Source of the DNA: Pomphorhynchus laevis
Lineage: Eukaryota; Acanthocephala; Palaeacanthocephala; Echinorhynchida; Pomphorhynchidae
Assembly: GCA_012934845.2 (NCBI GenBank)
Contig: WNNJ02002220.1
Coordinates: 1 to 64,000, forward strand
DNA length: 64,000 bases
Direction of reading: 5' to 3'
This document shows, piece after piece, positions 1-10,319 of this stretch (positions within the stretch are counted from its first letter, which is position 1; each line of letters starts with the position of its first letter). The notes beneath the pieces were generated by a model. It was not told the DNA's origin. It ran no database searches and worked only from the letters and a program-made list of their open reading frames with translations. Made by a program: the position numbers and the translations under genes.

Positions 1-4
1 TTTT

Positions 5-72
5 TCACTATTCAATTAATTTGATTTATATTATCCACCTTTAGATGAAGTTTATCTAAATATACATTTTTA
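5..72 (+). repeat. Left copy of a 68-bp direct repeat
   Basis: This segment recurs almost unchanged at 1248-1315, in the same orientation and about 1.24 kb away, with one clear difference (gatgaag versus gataaag). The DNA between the copies is AT-rich and shows no protein similarity that I recognise. The pair could be the ends of a small element, a target duplication or a segmental duplication; I cannot tell which. Confidence 0.7.
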
Positions 73-1247
73 TATTTTAATGTTTTTGAACTATACATTT
101 TATATACGTTCATTTGATAGTAAATATAATGGTTTTAATTACCTCTCATTTTTTAAATACTTAAAATATTGATTTACATTTCAAGCTATTGTTTCATAGC
201 ATAATTTCTACGGAATTTTAGAGAATGCATGAAATATCAAACAAAATACAGCTGCTTGCTATAATTTCCTTTCGAGTTTTCGGCAATTCCCTGATAATAT
301 GTATGCACTCGAAATATATTCATTAGATTGAATACACTCAAAATGCATGTAATCTGTGAATATTTAAATATATAAATCTATGAATATATAAAAAGAGAAA
401 CCATGTATCGTTGTTTATTTATACTATTTTCTTCTCTTTATTAGATTTTATAAACCAAGATAAATATATTTCTTTATATATAATTTTTAATATATTGTAC
501 GCAAATTTGTTTTCTTTAATAATTAATTATTGAGCTATAATTTAGTAAATTCATCGAGTGCTGTTTACAAAAAAATCCACAAGATCGATTATCAGCTAAG
601 CAGTTGTTGAAGAATGACATTTTTAAGAAAGCAAAGGTATATAATATTTTATTAGTCACGATTAGATTAATTAATTTAATCCTGTTAATTATACTGATTA
701 ACATATTATCAAAATGTGGACTTTTTCATATGGTATTTTTCAAATGGAATTTTAATTACTGTGGCATTTATATCTTGATATAAAAACCATGTATCGTTAT
801 TTTCATTATGAATCGATCTAGATTATTAATTAAATTCTTAAAATCTGCTTTTAAAGTGATTTTATTTATACGCTGGTTCGTTTTATTATTTAGTGTTGAG
901 ATCATGAATTAACTTTAATGATTCAAAGTTAGTTATTATTAGTTATCATTAGAATTACTTTACTAATGACAAAAATTGAAATGAACACGGAATTTAATTT
1001 AGCAATATTTTTATTAGTAAAATATTAATTTTAATTAATAATTTTGTAATTATTTCACTTTTATGTATCAAGTAATTCAATCTTTTTTGGATTGTTTAAA
1101 TATTGGCTGATTGTCGTTTACAAATTTCTTTAAGAGTTTTTTATTTTTGCTAGTAAATTAACAATTAAAATCATCTTGCTATTTAAAATTGTTAAATTAA
1201 TAAAAGAGCGAAAAAAAATCCTTATTTAATTTGAAATGTGCCCATTC

Positions 1248-1315
1248 CACTATTCAATTAATTTGATTTATATTATCCACCTTTAGATAAAGTTTATCTA
1301 AATATACATTTTGAT
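1248..1315 (+). repeat. Right copy of a 68-bp direct repeat
   Basis: Near-identical partner of 5-72. The bases following the match differ (gatacg here, atattt in the left copy), so the repeat boundary lies close to 1315. Confidence 0.7.
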
Positions 1316-1570
1316 ACGTAGATTATAGTATTGTGTGATCCGGGTATTATAATGCAAGAATGCTTTTATATATTTGTTATTATATTTCTTATTACGAATA
1401 TTTCTTATTCGTAAGAAATATTTTCTTATTATATTTCTTATTACGAATTTTAAATTTTTACGATTTATATTTACGATTTAGTTTTCACATTAGATGATAC
1501 AGAGCAGCTTTGTGTTTAATTTTTTGACTGATTAATTTTCAGTCTGGTAAATTAAGTGATTGATATCATT

Positions 1571-2258
1571 TTTACTATTTCTAATTGAATAATTTTACTA
1601 GTAGTAATCCGTACATAAATTAATATTTCTTAATTGTAGCTGATCAAGTTTGTTATCCAAGTTATCCTCATCAAGCTCTTAGACAAAAATAATTTCACAG
1701 GTTTGGAGACAATATTTATATTGTCTCCAAACAATATTTGTTATTATAGATGTTAACTTTGAATGCTTATATAATATATATTATATAGAATGAAAATTAT
1801 ACGTGAAATTATTTTAAAAATTATTGTGTGAACCAAACATTTGCTATCTACATTCAGACAAGAAAATATCGGGTGTGTTTCTATTCTTAAAATCCGAGTT
1901 ATCCTCATCAAGCTCTTAGACAAAAATAATTTCACAGGTTCGGATACAATATTTATATTGTCTCCGAACAATATTTGTTATTATAGATGTTAACTTTGAA
2001 TGCTTATAATGAAAATTATGTGTATAATAATGTGCATTATCGCTTGGTGAAATAGATTCGCACTTGTTGATGAATTCCTGAAATAATTAATTACTTAAAT
2101 ACAATATATTTACTATTTCTAATTGAATAATTTTACTAGTAGTAATCCGTACATAAATTAATATTTCTTGGTTGTAGCTGATCAAGTTTGTTATCCAAGT
2201 TATCCTCATCAAGCTCTTAGACAAAAATTATGTGACAGGTTCGGAGACAATATTTATA
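1571..2258 (+). repeat. Two to three diverged copies of a tandem-like repeat
   Basis: The block beginning tactatttctaattgaata occurs at about 1571 and again at about 2110. A shared inner part (ttatcctcatcaagctctta, then an imperfect palindrome around gagacaatatttatattgtc) occurs at about 1662, 1898 and 2199. Copies 1 and 2 share the trailer with aacaatatttgttattatag. The array lies directly upstream of the first kinase exon in the window. No coding potential is visible. It may be intronic, because the kinase-domain exons should lie further upstream. Confidence 0.65.
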
Positions 2259-2463
2259 TATCCATTCGGTCTGAACTGCTGTTTATGATGATAATATCAG
2301 TCAAATAACATCAAACCCCTTAGATTCGTTAATTTTCAAATAATTTATTAATTTTTTGTCAACTTGTTGATAATTTCTATTAAGCAAATGCTATTTAAAT
2401 AAAAAAATTACATTTGTTACTGTCACTGAAAATAGTTTATTTTAAAGAGTACTATATATTCAG

Positions 2464-4597
2464 GATAAAGCCTATATTGCAAAGAATCTATCGACAGATT
2501 CGTCCAAGCGTCTTAGTATTGATAATGACAGACCACCGTCTTTGTGTTCGAGAACCGTTCGTCAGTCATTTGACGGAGAATGGTACTTTGATGAAGTGAG
2601 TAAAGTAGAAATGCTCGTTCAGATAGCTTCAGGTGATGCTGTTACTTCCAATTCTCAGGTACACCGTTTTGTATATATGAAAAACCTGTTTCTATGCTAT
2701 TAGTCTTTTATAGTGAAATGTATAGTTAAGCTGATAATGGAAACGTTATACTACGTTTACATCATTATAAAATCAATCAGTATTAACCTTGAGACATCTT
2801 TTAATAAGCGAGTTATATTTTCTAGCTCATGTTTGATCTTTTGCTATTTTGTTTTTTTAATTGGTTTTGTCAAATTCTAAATTTTAAATTTCGACAATCA
2901 TATAGAAAATTAATGTCCCAATTACTTTGTACATAATTTTATTGATGAAATGTTCTATTTTTATCCATAGAGGAAAACCAACAATGGTCTTTAAAAGTCT
3001 ATTTCTTATACTTTTAAATACTTGTAGATTTTGATCTTAAAAATAAAGATAAATCAGAAATAGCATTTTACCATTCAACTGATTGTTGCTTAAGAGCTTA
3101 ACCCGCTTTACTAAACGACTTATTATAGGCAAATCCGTATTGCAAATTTTATATTTTGCTAATCCGCATTACAAATTTAATATTTTGAATTCATCTTCAG
3201 AAACATCTATTAACTAATAAACAATTGTGTTTCTTTATGCACAATTGAATGTACAGTTTTATTAAAAAAGTAAGTCAATTTTTCTATCCATTTCAATTTC
3301 CAGCGAACTTCGTTTATGTTATTCGCTTAATTGCAGACTTTTGTTGGAGGCTATTTCTTCCTTCTTCAATATAGCAAAATCATTAAGTAATTTTTCTATA
3401 CTGAAGAAGGTAGAAATCTTGAAAACTTTGTAAAATAAATAAGTGTTTGCATTGATTCGTTTAAATAAATACAATATTATATATATATAACTCTGATAAT
3501 TTTTATTCAATAAGTAAATTGTTTTGAAAATCTTAAAAATTGAGACTAGTATATTTATTTTGAATTTAAAAATATGATTATTTTCTGATCTACTGATAGT
3601 GGCCAATAGTCGATTTTTCTCTTCTTTTCCTTTTCAAATTGATTTCAAAATGAAATGTGAAAATTTCATGGTTTTATGCCTTTTAACGAAACTTGAATTT
3701 GTTTTCATGAGTATTTAAATATTCACTTAGATTTGTATTAGATTGCAGTAATTTATGATGGCATTATTAGGTTGATTCTTCGATGCTCGAAGTTCATAAC
3801 CCACCTCAGCATCTTGTTGAAAGTGAAACTTCATCTGATGGACTAGGGGTATTATTTTATTTCAAAGTTAGATTTCATTTTTCAGTTGTTATAGGTTAAT
3901 TTAACGAAGCCGGTATTTAATTTACCAGATGAGTCACAATTAATTACTCCAGCGCTTCAACAAAACGAACAATCCGGCCAATCTCAAAGCAGTGATAATA
4001 AAGAAAGCATCATCAACGTCGATGAAAAAATGAAATTAACTTTGCGACTAAGGTAGACTTTAAATAAAAAGTTTTATGAAAATCAATAGTTAGATATTAA
4101 ACTGTTGAATAACGAGTTATACATTATTTTATATTATTATTGACATTAGGTTTCATTTAATTACATTTAATTATAATTTATTTACCTTTGAACTTGTCAA
4201 AATCGCATTTGCTTAACGCATTAAATTATTATAATAACATATTTAATGTTATTTTATATAACATTGTGGCATCGGACGACTTTTCATATTCTAATTTTAT
4301 CCTTAGATTTGAAAGTTTTCGAATAATTCATATAATCACATATTTAATTTCAAATACATAATTTCTTAAATTACAACAATTTAGAGACAATTTTAATATA
4401 TTTTACACTTTAGAAATAAGGCCAAGCAGTTAAACGATATTAAGTTTGATTTCGATTTAAATAAAGATACTTGCGAGATTGTCGCAGAAGAGCTAGTTAC
4501 AGCTGGTTTGATAGAAGGTCAAGACAGAATTGTGGTCGCTTTTAATATGGCCAAAGTTATTGAAGATCCAGAGCATAAATCTGTTGTATTTGCAATG
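2464..4597 (+). CDS. OSR1/SPAK (fray-like) Ste20 kinase, C-terminal half, exons 1-4 in this window
   Basis: Four exons splice in frame: 2464-2658 (65 codons, phase 0), 3771-3848 (26 codons), 3895-4052 and 4414-4597; all introns are GT-AG and the second is 46 bp. Exon 1 encodes a Ser-rich segment then RQSFDGEWYFDEV, resembling the acidic Trp-containing stretch after the kinase domain of OSR1/SPAK. Exons 3-4 encode KLTLRLR|NKAKQLNDIKFDF and EELVTAGLIEGQDRIVVA, the conserved C-terminal (CCT/OSR1_C) domain. In known proteins this domain binds RFxV/I motifs of WNK kinases and cation-chloride cotransporters. The catalytic domain is not visible and should lie upstream of the window. WNK kinases carry a similar domain, but the ending encoded by the last exon (18653-18751) favours OSR1/SPAK. 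Splice sites are inferred. Confidence 0.88.
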
Positions 4598-4659
4598 GTA
4601 TGTAATATGGTTGCCGTATGTTTTTTCAAATAATATGTAATAATAATATTAAAAATGCG

Positions 4660-4872
4660 TTATTGCATTACGCTGAACATGATTTCGATACGTGGATCTC
4701 GAAACTCGTAAACATTCAGAAACGGCTTGGCAAGCGCGAAGCCTATTTTCCTTTTGAGAAGAGCGAGGGCGTCTTCGTAGTTGACATTGCGTAGACTAGA
4801 ATTGCCTACATATTTCGTTGCTATAGTCTTTAGTACTCTGATTGCCTCTTTTCTAATACCACGAGAAGTTGA
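4660..4872 (-). pseudogene. Retroelement C-terminal fragment (RT family related to the 41.5-44.15 kb element)
   Basis: On the minus strand this reads as an open stretch containing GIRKEAIRVLKTIATKY and later ALLKRKIGFALAKPF. This resembles the extreme C terminus of an invertebrate RT-protein family whose tail has a KEA...Y.RLA block followed by an RCKLSFALLRS block. There is no start codon; it is a fragment inside the kinase intron. Family assignment rests on remembered motif order only. Confidence 0.45.
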
Positions 4873-5094
4873 AAATATTAGATATTAATTAATAATTAAT
4901 AACAATTAATAATTGTGATAATTAATAAATAATAATGTTGAGATTTATTAAGACCACTTTGCCTTTCAGCTTGGGTCAAACAAACAAGGACAAACAGATT
5001 TGCAAATAAATTGGAAAAATTGAATATAAAATGCTGCAATAAACATTCAAAATAGTTGATTGTTGAATATCAAATCACCACAATCAAATTTAGG

Positions 5095-5619
5095 TTATGG
5101 ACATGCTAACCGATCAGTACTACTGAGTGATAATTTTGATAAGTATACACATGTAAAGACGTGAAAAAGTGATTGACAACATTCAGAACAGTAAAGACAA
5201 TTACAAGTCAAAGATCTTTCATGAATCATTACGCGTTTCACACAAGTTTTTGCGTGATATCCATGTAATGATGCACGCCAAATAAGTGGTCTCTTACTAT
5301 AAAAGGGATTTCTCCAATTCGCTTGAGTATAAACATGAATTAACTCATACTCAGGGTCTAAAAGTGCGGTCTTACTTTCAAGATTTTGAATATTTGTAAG
5401 AAATTCATGGGTAAGAGGTAGGTTAAAAAGATATCTTATATAGATCAAGCATGGTTTCACCTTTGCTAGGAATCCTACGATAGTGCTAGAGCACTTCGTT
5501 GAAACCCCGACTATTCTTTTATTACATCGAGTCTGGCAGTTATCGATCTGTTTATAGTTGGATGATTTCAGTTCTGGCCAGAAGTATGATAATCCGTAAA
5601 GTAAGCAATAATAATACAA
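5095..5619 (-). pseudogene. LINE-B1 ORF2, C-terminal part stranded beyond LINE-A1
   Basis: A 174-codon open stretch that continues the LINE-B post-RT protein. It contains QTRCNKRIVGVSTKCSSTIV, a Trp-rich TQANWRNPFYSKRPLIWRAS motif and a Cys-rich tail (SLTCNCLYCSECCQSLFHVF), a probable C-terminal zinc finger. The same NWRNP..KRPL.W block recurs in the LINE-B copies at 15.9 kb and 27.4 kb. Its upstream neighbour in the protein lies at 10320, showing that LINE-A1 split the element. Confidence 0.8.
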
Positions 5620-5641
5620 TAATTTATTTAACGCGGCAAAT

Positions 5642-5658
5642 GCGTGAAAAATGCACGC
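5642..5658 (-). other. LINE-A1 3'-end hairpin
   Basis: gcgtg / cacgc form a 5-bp stem with a 7-nt loop, located just before the AT-rich 3' tail. The equivalent hairpins in A2 (51136-51151) and A3 (56459-56475) have different stem bases that still pair. Such 3' hairpins are known RT-recognition elements in several LINE groups. Confidence 0.6.
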
Positions 5659-5711
5659 TTACATGACCACTAACAAACAAAAAAAGAACATCAAAGGTCA
5701 CAGATAATTAG

Positions 5712-8601
5712 TTAATTGTTGAAATGGAATTGGATTTGGCGTTTGAAGCACGGCATAGATGTTGATTGGCGGATATGAATAGGCAGTTGATTCCACAAGA
5801 GAGGAGCAGCCACTAGGAAGGAGCGGAGTCCAAAGGAGGTAGAGTAGTTTTGGACATGTAATAGAAGGGAATTACAGGAACGCAAGGAACAGTAAACAGG
5901 ACGAGAATTATCAAGAAAAGAAAGGTTGAGAAATGAAGGGGTATGAAAAGTTACAAGGCGGAAAGCAACGATAAGAAGACGAATTTGAACACGACAATAA
6001 ATTGTAGGCAAATCGAGAGAAGCAAGATGGTAGGATGTATGATCAAAACGACGAAGACGGAGGAGAATTCGGACAGCTGCGTTGACGATGCGTTGTAGGG
6101 GAAGAAGAGTGGATTTAGGTGAGTTGGAAAATAGACTAAGACAGTAATCAAGTCTTGAGAAAAGAAGAGAAGATATGAGAGTCATACAAGAAGGGAAATC
6201 GATCAATCTACGAACTTGACGGAGATTGCGGAGTATCAAGGTAGATGAGCGTACTTTATCACTAACGAAAGGTTTAAGTGAAAGTCGGTTGTCGAAATGA
6301 AAGCCTAGGAAAACGAGATTATCAACGATAGGAAGAATTGTAGAATTTAGTGATACGGAAGGAGGTTAGAAGCCGAGGCGTCGAGGTAGGATCCACATAA
6401 TTTTGGATTTATCAGGATTCAGAGAAAGACGAAGGGAAAAAAGATAATTGGAAATTGAGAAAAGACAGTCCGAAGCGGAAACACTAAGATCGTTAATACG
6501 ATAAACAGGTGCATGAGCATAGATGAGAATGTCATCAGCATATTGCATAACATGGAAGTTAAATTTATGAGAAATCGAAGACAAGTCACCGAGAAGAAGA
6601 GAGAAAAGCATAGGGCCTAATACGGAGCCTTGTGGAACACCGGTCGGGATGGATGGAGGATGGGAGAGATAAGAGTTAGAATAGACGCGAAATGTGCGGT
6701 TTGATAGATATGAAGAAAACCATGATACAGTGGGTAAAGAGAAGCCATAATCATGACGAAGGCGATGGAGAATAATAGAGTGATCGACGATGTCAAAAGC
6801 AGACGATAGATCAAGAGAAACTATGACACTACATAATTTATGATCGCGCGAGATTAGTAAGTCATTATAAACTTTAAGACAGGCAATTTCAGTAGAGTGA
6901 TTAGAGCGAAAAGCGGCTTGGAAGGGAGGAAACAAGTTAGAGGAAAAGAGATATGTATTAACTTGCTTGAGAACGAGACGCTCAAGGAGTTTAGAGAGGG
7001 TTGGGAGAAGTGAGATTGGACGGTACGAAGATGGTAGTGAAGAGTCGAGAGATTGCTTTTTGATGATAGGACGAACAGTGGCGCATTTCCAGATGGAAGG
7101 AAATGTACGGCTACGGATGGACGAGTTGAACAATGTGGTTAGGAAGGGTAAGATAAAAGTGCAGATATTTTTAAGCAAGTGAGTTGGAATTGGGTCAGAA
7201 GGAGAGGTTTTATTAGGTAATGACAGCAGAACCGAAGAAACTTCATCAGATGAAACGGGAAGGTGGAATAGCTCTGGGAGGGAAGCATTTAAAGAGAAGC
7301 GAGGGTACAAGGGGGCTGTGGGTAGTAGGGAAAGTAAATTAGATAGCTTAGTTTGTAGATAAGAAGAAAATTCATCAGGATTTATATTACAAGGGGTAGA
7401 TGATCGTGAAAGAATTGAGTTTAAGATTTTCCAATGAGATTTCGAGTTGGAAGATGACTAGAGTTGATTTCGCCAAAAGATAGTACGTTTAGTACGTATA
7501 AGAATAAGATGTGAACGGCGTAGAGAAAAGTAGGAATCATGGAGATTTGGAGGGAGTGAGTTGGGTGAACGTTTAAGAAAACGATTATACACACGAAAAG
7601 AGTGACGGAGTCGACGCTTAGAAAGACTACAGTCAGAATCGAACCAGGGAGCATGGCGCAAGCGCTGAGAGCGTCGGAGTCGACTAGGCAGAAGTTTATT
7701 GATGATAGACATAAGTTCAGAATCAAACAGAATGAAGAGATCATCGAGAGAGATAGTTAAGAGGAAGTAAAAAGCGTGAAGAATTGAGTAAGGCTGTGCA
7801 GAGAATAGGGATATCGAGAAGTTTTCAGGGTCGAATTGGTGTGAAGAATGGTGGAGGCGGAGAAGCAGGATGGGGACGAGTAAGAGTGACAAGGAATTGA
7901 TCCGACAAACCAGGATCAGTAATTGACAAGGACGTATAGTCATTGAAGTAGTTAGGAACAGCAATGATGTCGAAAGCACCGCAGATAATATGAGTTGGGC
8001 TTGTTAAAAGTAATTTATAATTAAAATCAGAAAAAAGATTAGTTAAAGTGATAGAGTCAGAGTCATCCGGGCGATCAAGACGAATTTTAAAGTCACCGAC
8101 AACAAAAGAAGGAGTATAAGACAATGAACAGTGAGACATAAGATCTGCAAGGTCGTTAAAGAAGATACGTGAGGGGGCAACTGAACCTGGACGGTATACA
8201 ATCACAAGTTCCAGAGTGAAAGGAGTTGATAATCTGCATATGAGTAATTCGAACGAGGTGTAACGGATGTTAACGTTAATTTTACGTAAAGACATTGGGT
8301 GACGAGCAATGGCAACTATACCGCCATGGTTAAAAGCAGTAGATGTATGAGAGGCAATTGGACGAGCTGATTCAACTAAAGAACAACCAGAGCGACATAG
8401 ACGACGAATAGCAAGATCGTCGGAGTCACAATGCCAGGATTCGGTAATGCAGAGAATATCGATAGATAATTGATCGAAGATATCAAGGAGCATATCAGCT
8501 TTATGAAGAATGGAGCGAGTGTTGAATAGACTAAGACGAAAAGTATGCTTAGGAGCGAGATCGACTAGCGAAGAAGACAAGGGGGAGAGATGGGACGCCA
8601 T
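5712..8601 (-). pseudogene. LINE-A1 ORF2 (APE endonuclease and RT), broken
   Basis: The frame opens at 8601 with the same start as the other LINE-A copies. The endonuclease part (8601-7825) has LSLFNTRSILHKAD, CITESWHCDSDD, GGIVAIARHPMSL and VVGDFKIRLDRPD, where the catalytic N of GDFN is changed to K. The RT part (7310-6366) has SSYRPISLLPTLSKLLERL, FQAAFRSNHSTEIA, SLDLSSAFDIVDHS, GVPQGSVLGPMLFSLLLGDL and MQYADDILIYAHAP. The post-RT region (6239-5712) has LPLQRIVNAAVRILLRLRRF. There are several frame changes. It is much closer to A3 than to A2. Confidence 0.85.
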
Positions 8602-9938
8602 CGAATTTTTGGCCTTGTGTGTACAACGTGAAAATTTCCATTGATTTGACGTATAGATAAGGATGACTCGCCGTTTGTTTCACGTCGATGTTTCTCAATG
8701 CGAGCTAAATTGAGCTGGGCAATATCAGAAGGGGAGCGGTCAGGAAAGATACGACAAGTAGATGAAGTGGTAAGAAGTTTAAAACGTTGGGAAAGTACCA
8801 AGGATGCATGTGAACTATGTCGGAAAACGATTTTTATGAGTGGAGGACTGAGATGATTGGATTTAGTGGATTTGTTTAAACGGATCAAAGATACAGGAGC
8901 GATATTATTGAAGAGGGATGGATTATTATCAGGAAGAATGGTTGCTAGGATAGACCTGAAAGCAGATACATCATCATCGAGGCGACATTGAGGAGAAGCA
9001 GATTCGGAAACCTTTAAATTAGATATGATAATGCATCGATCGCGCGAAGGAAAACGATTACGTAGTGGTGGACGGAAAGACCTGGTAGTAGTAGAGGCAG
9101 AAGAGCAGATAAACGTGGGAATGACAGTGGTGCTAAGTGAAGATTTAAGATAGTTTGGAGCATGTGTGACAGGAGTGGAGTGTTGAATCGGTTGATCGGA
9201 GATGTTACTGGAGATTATTTTGACGGAAGGATGTAAATTATTGATAGGTGATAAGGTTGGAGCATGTGTGACAGAAGTGGGTTGTTGAATAGGTTGAACG
9301 GAGATGTTACTGGAGATAATTTTGACAGAAGGATGTAAATTATTGAGAAGTGATACGGTAGAGTAAGTTGTACGTGAAGAGAAGAAAGAAGTATTTGATG
9401 TATTTAGATGTGGGGATGAATAGGAAAAATGAGGTACGAGATAAAGGCTTTTACTGTTTGCATTGTTAGGAAGATGAAGATTAAGGGAAGTTTTATCCGT
9501 AGTTAAAGGAGGAGTGTGTGTGAGAGAAGTTTCAAGAACGGGTTTCATAGATGACGAAGGAGTTAGTAAGCAAACGGATGACGACGATAGATTGGAAGAT
9601 ATGTTGTCGTTTGTTGATGTTCCATGTATAACAGCGGTCTGAGTCGACTGAGAGATATCATCAAGTTTATTTATTGAGCACAAATATGTTTTGTTAGCCT
9701 TCAAAACGTCTCCACCGTTTGAGTGGTCATTCTTCATTAGCTTACCTACGAGGGCAGCACAACAGAAGCCGCAGAGGAAATTCCGATTTGAAACGTTGTC
9801 CTCGTCAGTGAAAGGAATGGCAACGTGAGTCCAAACATTGCAGTTCTTGTTGTCGCATCCAATTTGCTTTTCGATGTAAGCTTCCTTGACGGTCTTGAGT
9901 TGCCGGCCGACATTTTTAGATAGCTTTCTCTTTGCCAT
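8565..9938 (-). CDS. LINE-A1 ORF1 protein, 457 aa, intact
   Basis: ORF1 of a CR1-like LINE. Residues about 25-65 hold a PHD-like zinc finger (GCDNKNCNVWTHV then NFLCGFCCAA). A long Ser/Thr/Pro-rich linker follows, containing two copies of a 34-residue repeat built on NNLHPSVKIISSNIS (102-bp DNA period, about 9163-9360). The C-terminal third has an RRM-like region starting RDRCIIISNLKVSE and ending with RIEKHRRETNGESSLSIRQ and NGNFHVVHTRPKIRW. The likely role is RNA binding and RNP assembly. The stop (TAG) lies 37 nt inside the start of ORF2. The intact frame contrasts with the broken ORF2 of the same copy. Confidence 0.85.
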   Translation of the reverse strand: MAKRKLSKNVGRQLKTVKEAYIEKQIGCDNKNCNVWTHVAIPFTDEDNVSNRNFLCGFCCAALVGKLMKNDHSNGGDVLKANKTYLCSINKLDDISQSTQTAVIHGTSTNDNISSNLSSSSVCLLTPSSSMKPVLETSLTHTPPLTTDKTSLNLHLPNNANSKSLYLVPHFSYSSPHLNTSNTSFFSSRTTYSTVSLLNNLHPSVKIISSNISVQPIQQPTSVTHAPTLSPINNLHPSVKIISSNISDQPIQHSTPVTHAPNYLKSSLSTTVIPTFICSSASTTTRSFRPPLRNRFPSRDRCIIISNLKVSESASPQCRLDDDVSAFRSILATILPDNNPSLFNNIAPVSLIRLNKSTKSNHLSPPLIKIVFRHSSHASLVLSQRFKLLTTSSTCRIFPDRSPSDIAQLNLARIEKHRRETNGESSLSIRQINGNFHVVHTRPKIRWRPISPPCLLR

Positions 9939-9974
9939 AATAAAATGTTAATTAGTTGGTTATAATCAAGAATG

Positions 9975-10160
9975 CTTAGACTCCGTTAGTCTGCAAGTCG
10001 TTAGTTGTAAGTAGTTCGCGTTAGTTGTAAGTAGTCGTTAGTTGTAAGTAGCGAGCGGATGTTGTCGATGGTTGTCGATAATTGTCAAGCGGATGGTTGT
10101 CGATGGTTGTCGTTAGTTGTCGTCGAAGGTTGTCGTTGGTTGTCGTCGAAGATTGTAGTT
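9975..10160 (-). repeat. Short tandem repeats in the LINE-A1 5' UTR
   Basis: On the + strand, several copies of gttagttgtaagtag are followed by many copies of ggttgtcg-type units (gttgtcgatggttgtcg, gttgtcgtcgaaggttgtcg). They lie between the ORF1 start and the conserved GC-rich 5' motif. Copies A2 and A3 have unrelated tandem repeats in the equivalent place. Confidence 0.65.
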
Positions 10161-10255
10161 TGATTGTTTTACAATCTTGGTGGACAAGATTTTCCGCGAG
10201 CGAAGCGAGCGGAACTGAAATTGTATGTTTTTTTTAGTAAACGAAAATATTTTAA

Positions 10256-10305
10256 GGTTTCTAAAAAAATATTTTGGTAATATAATTTTGGTTTTTTTAG
10301 AAACC
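10256..10305 (+). repeat. Perfect 14-bp foldback at the LINE-A1/LINE-B1 junction
   Basis: ggtttctaaaaaaa (10256-10269) is exactly the reverse complement of tttttttagaaacc (10292-10305), with a 22-nt AT-rich loop. It sits between the LINE-A1 5' end and the resumption of LINE-B protein similarity near 10320. It may be a tiny foldback/MITE or non-templated junction DNA. Confidence 0.6.
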
Positions 10306-10319
10306 AAAATTTTTTTTAA

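Larger units (their letters stand above)
5622..10216 (-). mobile_element. LINE-A copy A1 (CR1-like), inserted into LINE-B1
   Basis: Full-length or near full-length copy. The 5' end is marked by a GC-rich motif ccgcgagcgaagcgagcgg (+ strand, 10195-10213) shared with copy A3, and the 3' end by a hairpin and AT-rich tail at 5622-5660. ORF1 is open (9938-8565); ORF2 has several frame breaks. Flanking LINE-B sequence on both sides shows LINE-A1 arrived later. The target at the 5' junction also carries a small foldback (10256-10305). Confidence 0.85.

Noticed and set aside
2414-2463. ATG-started ORF on + as the true start of the first kinase exon
   Set aside because: Its frame is not the conserved one; the real exon frame begins after the cag acceptor at 2463 and reads RQSFDGEWYFDEV further on.
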